A DNA stretch of 64,000 bases from Limisphaerales bacterium (GTDB taxonomy: Bacteria > Verrucomicrobiota > Verrucomicrobiia > Limisphaerales > SXTU01): NCBI GenBank assembly GCA_009773355.1, contig WRPG01000008.1, positions 50,674-114,673 on the forward strand. Reading direction: 5' to 3'. Positions 59,094-64,000 of this stretch are shown here, one piece after another. Under the pieces are notes generated by a model. That model was given only the letters and a program-made list of their open reading frames with translations, ran no database searches and was not told the DNA's origin. A program made the position numbers and the translations under genes. Each line of letters starts with the position of its first letter. Position 1 is the stretch's first letter.

Positions 59094-59906
59094 TCAGGCG
59101 AACACCCGCTTGAGATACTCGATGCTCTTCGTCGCGATGACCTCCGGGCCTTCGTCGAAGTTGAACACCTCCACCGAGACGTAGCCGTCGTAGCCGACCT
59201 CCTTGAGCGCGGCGGCGATGGGGGTGAAGTCCACCTTGCCGAAGCCGGGGCCTTTGAGGTTCACGTCGTTCGCATGGAAGTAGGCGAAGTCGCCCTTGCT
59301 CTCCCGGATGATCTGCGGGATGGACTTGGATTCGGACGACATCGCCTTCACGTCGAGGATGATCTTGAAATTTGGCGAGTTGAGCTGCCGGGTGAACTTG
59401 ATGCCGTCCGCCGCCGTGTTGATGAAGTTCGTCTCCGACGGGGCGAGCGGCTCGAAGCAAATGGTCACGCCCCGGTCCTCCGCGCGCTTCACCGCGTCGC
59501 GGAACACATCGGTCGCCCACTCCCATGCTTGCGCGTAGCCGACGCCCTCCAGCACGTTGCGCTGCTTGGGCGAGCCGACCACGATGATCTTGCCGCCGAA
59601 GTCCGCGCAGCAGTCCACGAGGTCGCAGAAGTAACGCGCCGTCTTCGCGCGCACCGCCGCGTCCGGGCTGGTGAGATACATGCCCTCGGCCTTCACGAGC
59701 ACCCAGTGGATGCCGGAGATGGCGACGCCCGCCCGCGCCGCCGCCTCCCGGATGCGCGCCCGCTCCGCGGCGGAGATCTCCGTGACGTAGTTGGCGAGGG
59801 TGAACGGCGCGATCTCGACGGCGTCGTAGCCCGCCTTCGCCGCATAGGCGAACGTGTCCTCGATTTTCCAGCCCTGGAAGATTTCGTTGCAGATGCCGAA
59901 TTTCAT
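59094..59906 (-). CDS. Sugar-phosphate isomerase/epimerase family (TIM barrel)
   Basis: 270-residue AP-endonuclease-2-like barrel, the third of this superfamily in the window. Blocks: KFGICNEIFQGWKIEDTFAY, AGYDAVEIAPFTLA, GVTICFEPLAPSETNF (metal-binding Glu), SPNFKIILDVKAMSSESKSI (Asp), FAYFHANDVNLKGPGFG (His) and GYDGYVSVEVFNFDEGPEVI (Glu). The ATG at 59906 matches the barrel start. The pattern is closest to hydroxypyruvate isomerase/D-tagatose-type epimerases; substrate not assigned. It is divergent from the pseudopilin gene. Confidence 0.85.
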   Translation of the reverse strand: MKFGICNEIFQGWKIEDTFAYAAKAGYDAVEIAPFTLANYVTEISAAERARIREAAARAGVAISGIHWVLVKAEGMYLTSPDAAVRAKTARYFCDLVDCCADFGGKIIVVGSPKQRNVLEGVGYAQAWEWATDVFRDAVKRAEDRGVTICFEPLAPSETNFINTAADGIKFTRQLNSPNFKIILDVKAMSSESKSIPQIIRESKGDFAYFHANDVNLKGPGFGKVDFTPIAAALKEVGYDGYVSVEVFNFDEGPEVIATKSIEYLKRVFA

Positions 59907-60064
59907 GCGGCGATTAAGTCGCGCCGCGGCTGGCGAGTGCAAGCCAATCGTGCGGCGTGAAGTTCGCGCAGAAGGCGTGAGGATGCTGTGAAGCGCGCGG
60001 CCAATCGGGCTGAAACGGCCGGTTTGGCCGGCGGCATTGGCGATGCTGTCTCACAGCAACCAAG

Positions 60065-60778
60065 ATGAAACTGACCCTCATGTCCCGGCGGAAACGCGCT
60101 TTCACCATGACCGAGCTTTTCGTCGTGATGGTGCTGCTGCTGTTCCTGGCCGTGGGGGTGATGTATTTCGTCGCGCTGGTTCCCGCCACCGGGCGCCACC
60201 GGGGCGCTTCGGCCACGCGCATCAAGTGCGCGAACAACCTCAAGCAGGTCGGCCTCGCCTACAAGGTCTTCGCCAACGACAACGATGACAAGTTTCCCTT
60301 CCTCATCACCAACTCGCTCGCCTTTGGCAACGTGACGCAGGCATGGCTGCACTTTCAGGCGATGTCGAACGAGCTGGGCAGCGCCAGGATTCTCATCTGC
60401 CCGTCCGACAGCGGCCGGTATAACAACATGATGAGCGAGTTCGGGATGGGCGCGGCGGCCAACCCGGCCAGCCTCGTCACCAAGGGCAATTCCGCCGTGA
60501 GCTACACCGCCTCACTCGACGCGGATGAGACCTTGCCCAACGTCATCCTCGCCAGCGACCGTCATCTGCTGACGAACCGTTTCAACCTGGGCGGACGGCT
60601 GTTTCTCGCCGGCTCCAACGCGACCAGCACGTCATGGACGACCAACCTGCATTCCGGCGCGGGCAACTTCGCCTTGTCCGATGGCAGCGTGCAGCAGGTC
60701 AGCTCGTCCGGGCTTGGCTGGCAGGTTCGCTTCCAGGGCATTCCCACCAACCGGCTGCTGCTGCCGCTGCTCCCGTAG
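60065..60778 (+). CDS. Type II secretion-like pseudopilin with H-X9-DG motif
   Basis: 237-residue protein with an N-terminal prepilin-type helix (AFTMTELFVVMVLLLFLAVG). The Glu5-equivalent is present but the residue before the Phe is Ala rather than Gly, so cleavage by prepilin peptidase may be altered. It contains CANNLKQVGLAYKVFANDND and the end motif HSGAGNFALSDGSVQQVSSS (H-X9-DG), typical of the large Verrucomicrobia/Planctomycetes pseudopilin families. The product would sit in the cell envelope. An alternative ATG lies at 60080. A UUCG hairpin follows the stop. Confidence 0.85.
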   Translation: MKLTLMSRRKRAFTMTELFVVMVLLLFLAVGVMYFVALVPATGRHRGASATRIKCANNLKQVGLAYKVFANDNDDKFPFLITNSLAFGNVTQAWLHFQAMSNELGSARILICPSDSGRYNNMMSEFGMGAAANPASLVTKGNSAVSYTASLDADETLPNVILASDRHLLTNRFNLGGRLFLAGSNATSTSWTTNLHSGAGNFALSDGSVQQVSSSGLGWQVRFQGIPTNRLLLPLLP

Positions 60779-60780
60779 CC

Positions 60781-60796
60781 GCGGGCTTCGGCCCGC
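60781..60796 (+). terminator. GCGGGC-UUCG-GCCCGC terminator hairpin
   Basis: Perfect 6-bp GC stem with a stable UUCG tetraloop, 2 bases after the pseudopilin stop. It lacks a strong U-run, so read-through may occur. Confidence 0.6.
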
Positions 60797-60906
60797 TTGG
60801 CGGTGGCTGCGATTTGCGCGCACCCTGAACGTTGCGACCGGGGACGAGGTGCCCGCCGTAACATTTTGGTTCGTCATCCCGCGTTGCTTTCGCTAACACA
60901 TCCGCA

Positions 60907-62028
<1,122 letters not shown>

Positions 62029-62994
62029 ATGGCCGAGCCAACCGCATCCGCCGGACAGACCGCCTTCAAGCGCCGCCGCCGCATCCGGCGCACGGTGCAT
62101 TTCGGCGAGCCGCTGCCGCCGGGCGCGCACACCTTTCGCGCCGCGTGGCTGTGCGGGCCGGCGCTGGCGTGGGTGACGGTCTTCCTGCTGGTGCCGCTGC
62201 TCTTCGTGATCGCCTTGAGCTTCGCGCAGCGCGGCGATGATGGCGAAGTCGTCTGGCGCTTCACCTGGGAGAACTACTCGCGGCTCGCCGGCAACGGCGC
62301 GCTGGGCTTCGACGCCGTGCAGCCGCTCATCCTCGGGCGCAGCCTTGGCGTCGGCCTCGCGACGGCGACGCTTTGCCTGCTGGCGGGGCTGCCGGTCGCG
62401 TTCTTCATCGCCGGCCTGCCGCGCCGCTGGAAGACCGTGGCCGTGACGCTCGTGGTCATTCCGTTCTGGACCAACCTGCTCGTCCGCACCTACGCGTGGC
62501 AGATCCTCCTCGCGCCGGAAGGCTGGCTGGCGCAAACGCTCGCCACCGCCGGGTGGCTGCCGCCCGGCACGGCGCTCTATCCCGGCTGGCCCGCCGTGAT
62601 GCTGGCGATGGTGTGCGACTACCTGCCGTTCATGGTGCTGCCGCTCTACGCCAGCGTGGAAAAGGTGGACTGGTCGCTCACCGAGGCGGCGGAAGACCTC
62701 GGGGCGTCGCCGCTGCGCGCGTTCTGGCACGCGGTGCTGCCGCAAATCCGGCCCGGCATGATTGCGGGCGGAATCCTCGTGTTCCTCCCGGCGACGGGAC
62801 AATTCGTCATCCCTGATTTGCTCGGCGGCGCGAAGGTCGCGCTGCTGGGCAACGCGGTGCAGCAGCAGTTCGGCGCGAGCCGGGACTGGCCGTTCGGCTC
62901 CGCCATCGCGGTGGCGGCGCTGGTCGTGATGCTGTTCAGCCTGTGGCTGCACACGCGCGTCACGAAGGGGCGGCGGGAGGTGGCGCTGCCATGA
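62029..62994 (+). CDS. potB: PotB-like ABC transporter permease
   Basis: 321-residue permease, about six membrane helices, of the binding-protein-dependent class. The signature EAA loop reads EAAEDLGASPLRAFWHAVLP (about residues 219-238). A basic N-terminal extension (AFKRRRRIRRTVHFGEPLPP) precedes the first helix. PotB-type features include YAWQILLAPEGWLAQTL. It is read without gap after potA and overlaps potC by ATGA. Confidence 0.88.
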   Translation: MAEPTASAGQTAFKRRRRIRRTVHFGEPLPPGAHTFRAAWLCGPALAWVTVFLLVPLLFVIALSFAQRGDDGEVVWRFTWENYSRLAGNGALGFDAVQPLILGRSLGVGLATATLCLLAGLPVAFFIAGLPRRWKTVAVTLVVIPFWTNLLVRTYAWQILLAPEGWLAQTLATAGWLPPGTALYPGWPAVMLAMVCDYLPFMVLPLYASVEKVDWSLTEAAEDLGASPLRAFWHAVLPQIRPGMIAGGILVFLPATGQFVIPDLLGGAKVALLGNAVQQQFGASRDWPFGSAIAVAALVVMLFSLWLHTRVTKGRREVALP

Positions 62995-63788
62995 CCCGCC
63001 GTTCGCCCCTGTCCGCACTCGCGGCGCTGGCCGTGTTCGCGTTCCTCTACGCGCCGCTGGCGGTCATCATCGTGTATTCCTTCAACGCCGCGCGCTACGG
63101 GGTCGCGTGGCAGGGCTTCACGGTGGACTGGTATTTGCGGCTGCTGGACAACGATCCGGCCATCGCCGCCGCGATCAACACCATCGAACTCGCCTGCACG
63201 AGCACGTTCTTCTCGGTGCTGCTCGGCTCGGTGCTGGGCTACGGCATGAGCCGCTACGAGTTTCCCTTCAAGCGCCTCTTCCACCACGTCCTGCACGTGC
63301 CGGTCTTCATCCCGGACATCGTCATGGCGGTGGCGCTGCTGCTCTTCTTCGCCGTGCTGCGCAAGTGGCTGGCGGGCTTTGAACTCGGCATGACCACGAT
63401 GGTGCTCGCGCACATCACGTTTCAAATCCCGTTCGTCGCCATCGTCGTGCGCGCCCGCATGGCGGACTGCGATCCCCAGCTCGAAGAGGCCGCCGCCGAC
63501 CTGGGCGCGGGGCCTTGGCTGACGTTCCGCCACGTGACCTTTCCGCTGATGGTGCCGGGCATCGTCGCGGGCGGGCTGCTGGCGTTCACCTTGAGCCTGG
63601 ATGACTTCGTGGTGAGCTTCTTCACCAGCGGCCCCGGCTCCACCACCTTGCCCATCCTGATTTACTCCTCCGTGAAGCGCGGCCTCACGCCGGACATCAA
63701 CGCCCTCGCCAGCCTCATCGTCCTCGTGTCCGCGCTGACGGTCGTGACCGTGGCGTGGCTGCGCGGGCGGACAGAGGTGAAAAACTGA
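62991..63788 (+). CDS. potC: PotC-like ABC transporter permease
   Basis: 265-residue partner permease. Six helices; EAA motif EEAAADLGAGPWLTFRHVTF; N-terminus FLYAPLAVIIVYSFNAARYG and the C-terminal SLDDFVVSFFTSGPGSTTLP typical of PotC. The ATG at 62991 overlaps the potB stop (ATGA). The substrate-binding protein (PotD) normally follows; here the sequence after the stop is a transposase-like segment, so potD may be displaced or elsewhere. Confidence 0.9.
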   Translation: MTRRSPLSALAALAVFAFLYAPLAVIIVYSFNAARYGVAWQGFTVDWYLRLLDNDPAIAAAINTIELACTSTFFSVLLGSVLGYGMSRYEFPFKRLFHHVLHVPVFIPDIVMAVALLLFFAVLRKWLAGFELGMTTMVLAHITFQIPFVAIVVRARMADCDPQLEEAAADLGAGPWLTFRHVTFPLMVPGIVAGGLLAFTLSLDDFVVSFFTSGPGSTTLPILIYSSVKRGLTPDINALASLIVLVSALTVVTVAWLRGRTEVKN

Positions 63789-63811
63789 GCGGGCGCGAAC
63801 CGTGCCGGCCT

Positions 63812-64000
63812 GACCTGCCCGTCGTCCTTCCGGGCTTTCGTGTTTCGGACGCCTTTTGGGCCAAGGTGGAACCGCTCTTGCCCATCCGGGTCAACACCCA
63901 CCGTTTTGGCGGGGGCCGGCCGCCCGCGCCGGACCGCCGTTGTCTGGACGGCATCTTCTTTGTCCTGCGCACCGGCTGCCAGTGGAAGGCGCTGGACGCC
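63812..64000 (+). mobile_element. IS5-family transposase (N-terminal part), truncated by window edge
   Basis: The open frame from about 63812 to the window end encodes the helix-turn-helix start of IS5/DUF4096-type transposases: SDAFWAKVEPLLPIRVNTHR followed by DGIFFVLRTGCQWKALDA. The usual ATG is absent; CTG 63815 is the nearest possible start, so the copy may be degraded or begin with a rare start codon. It lies immediately after the potC stop, suggesting an insertion that could have separated or replaced potD. Confidence 0.75.

Overview
This 64 kb window is a high-GC chromosomal segment that looks verrucomicrobial (Pedosphaera/Limisphaerales-like). The evidence is the co-occurrence of PSD1 (DUF1549/DUF1553) with DUF1501, DUF1592 with DUF1552, a formylglycine-type secreted sulfatase, several xylose-isomerase-like TIM-barrel proteins, Tat-exported Gfo/Idh/MocA and an H-X9-DG pseudopilin. 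This assignment is inferred from gene families; no rRNA marker is present.

Layout. 1-3692: metal efflux RND pump (5' truncated), DUF3147 protein and TolC-like channel. 3745-8105: ribosome recycling factor, a thioesterase, galactokinase and two divergent sugar-phosphate isomerase-like genes. 8182-14758 (minus): a probable amine-utilisation cluster made of a gamma-glutamyl-amide-type glutamine synthetase, aldehyde dehydrogenase, amino-acid/choline-type permease and iron alcohol dehydrogenase. Two S23-like four-helix-bundle genes flanked by inverted heptanucleotide arrays interrupt it. 14857-28391: a secreted LRR protein, an esterase, DUF1501/PSD1 on the minus strand, and head to head with them DUF1592, a double-MBL hydrolase, PdxA and DUF1552. 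28473-32911: a translationally coupled chain of RlmM-like methyltransferase, antitoxin, toxin and deoC, then a Nudix hydrolase and a sulfatase. 33038-45898: aconitase, a HARE-HTH protein, hisF, a secreted unknown, an aminotransferase, moaE/moaD/hpt with a YfhO-like membrane protein, and an amidohydrolase. 46007-53930: a MacAB-like export operon with two FtsX-type permeases and an orphan gene inside it, then Kup. 53973-64000: a zinc-ribbon protein, esterase, FKBP, oxidoreductase, Nramp-like transporter, isomerase, pseudopilin, polyamine-type PotABC and the start of an IS5-like transposase.

The most unusual layer is a set of short repeat families spread through the window. Most are imperfect arrays of a 7-nt unit arranged as inverted arms that can form hairpins. 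They lie between genes, at start and stop codons, and in frame inside coding sequences (one in the glutamine synthetase, three in PSD1). Two pairs of arms bracket an S23-like gene, giving compact element-like units of about 580 bp. I propose that the S23 units are full-length members and the empty hairpins reduced ones, of an undescribed family of RNA-hairpin mobile elements. The structure is seen directly in the sequence; the mobility is inference.
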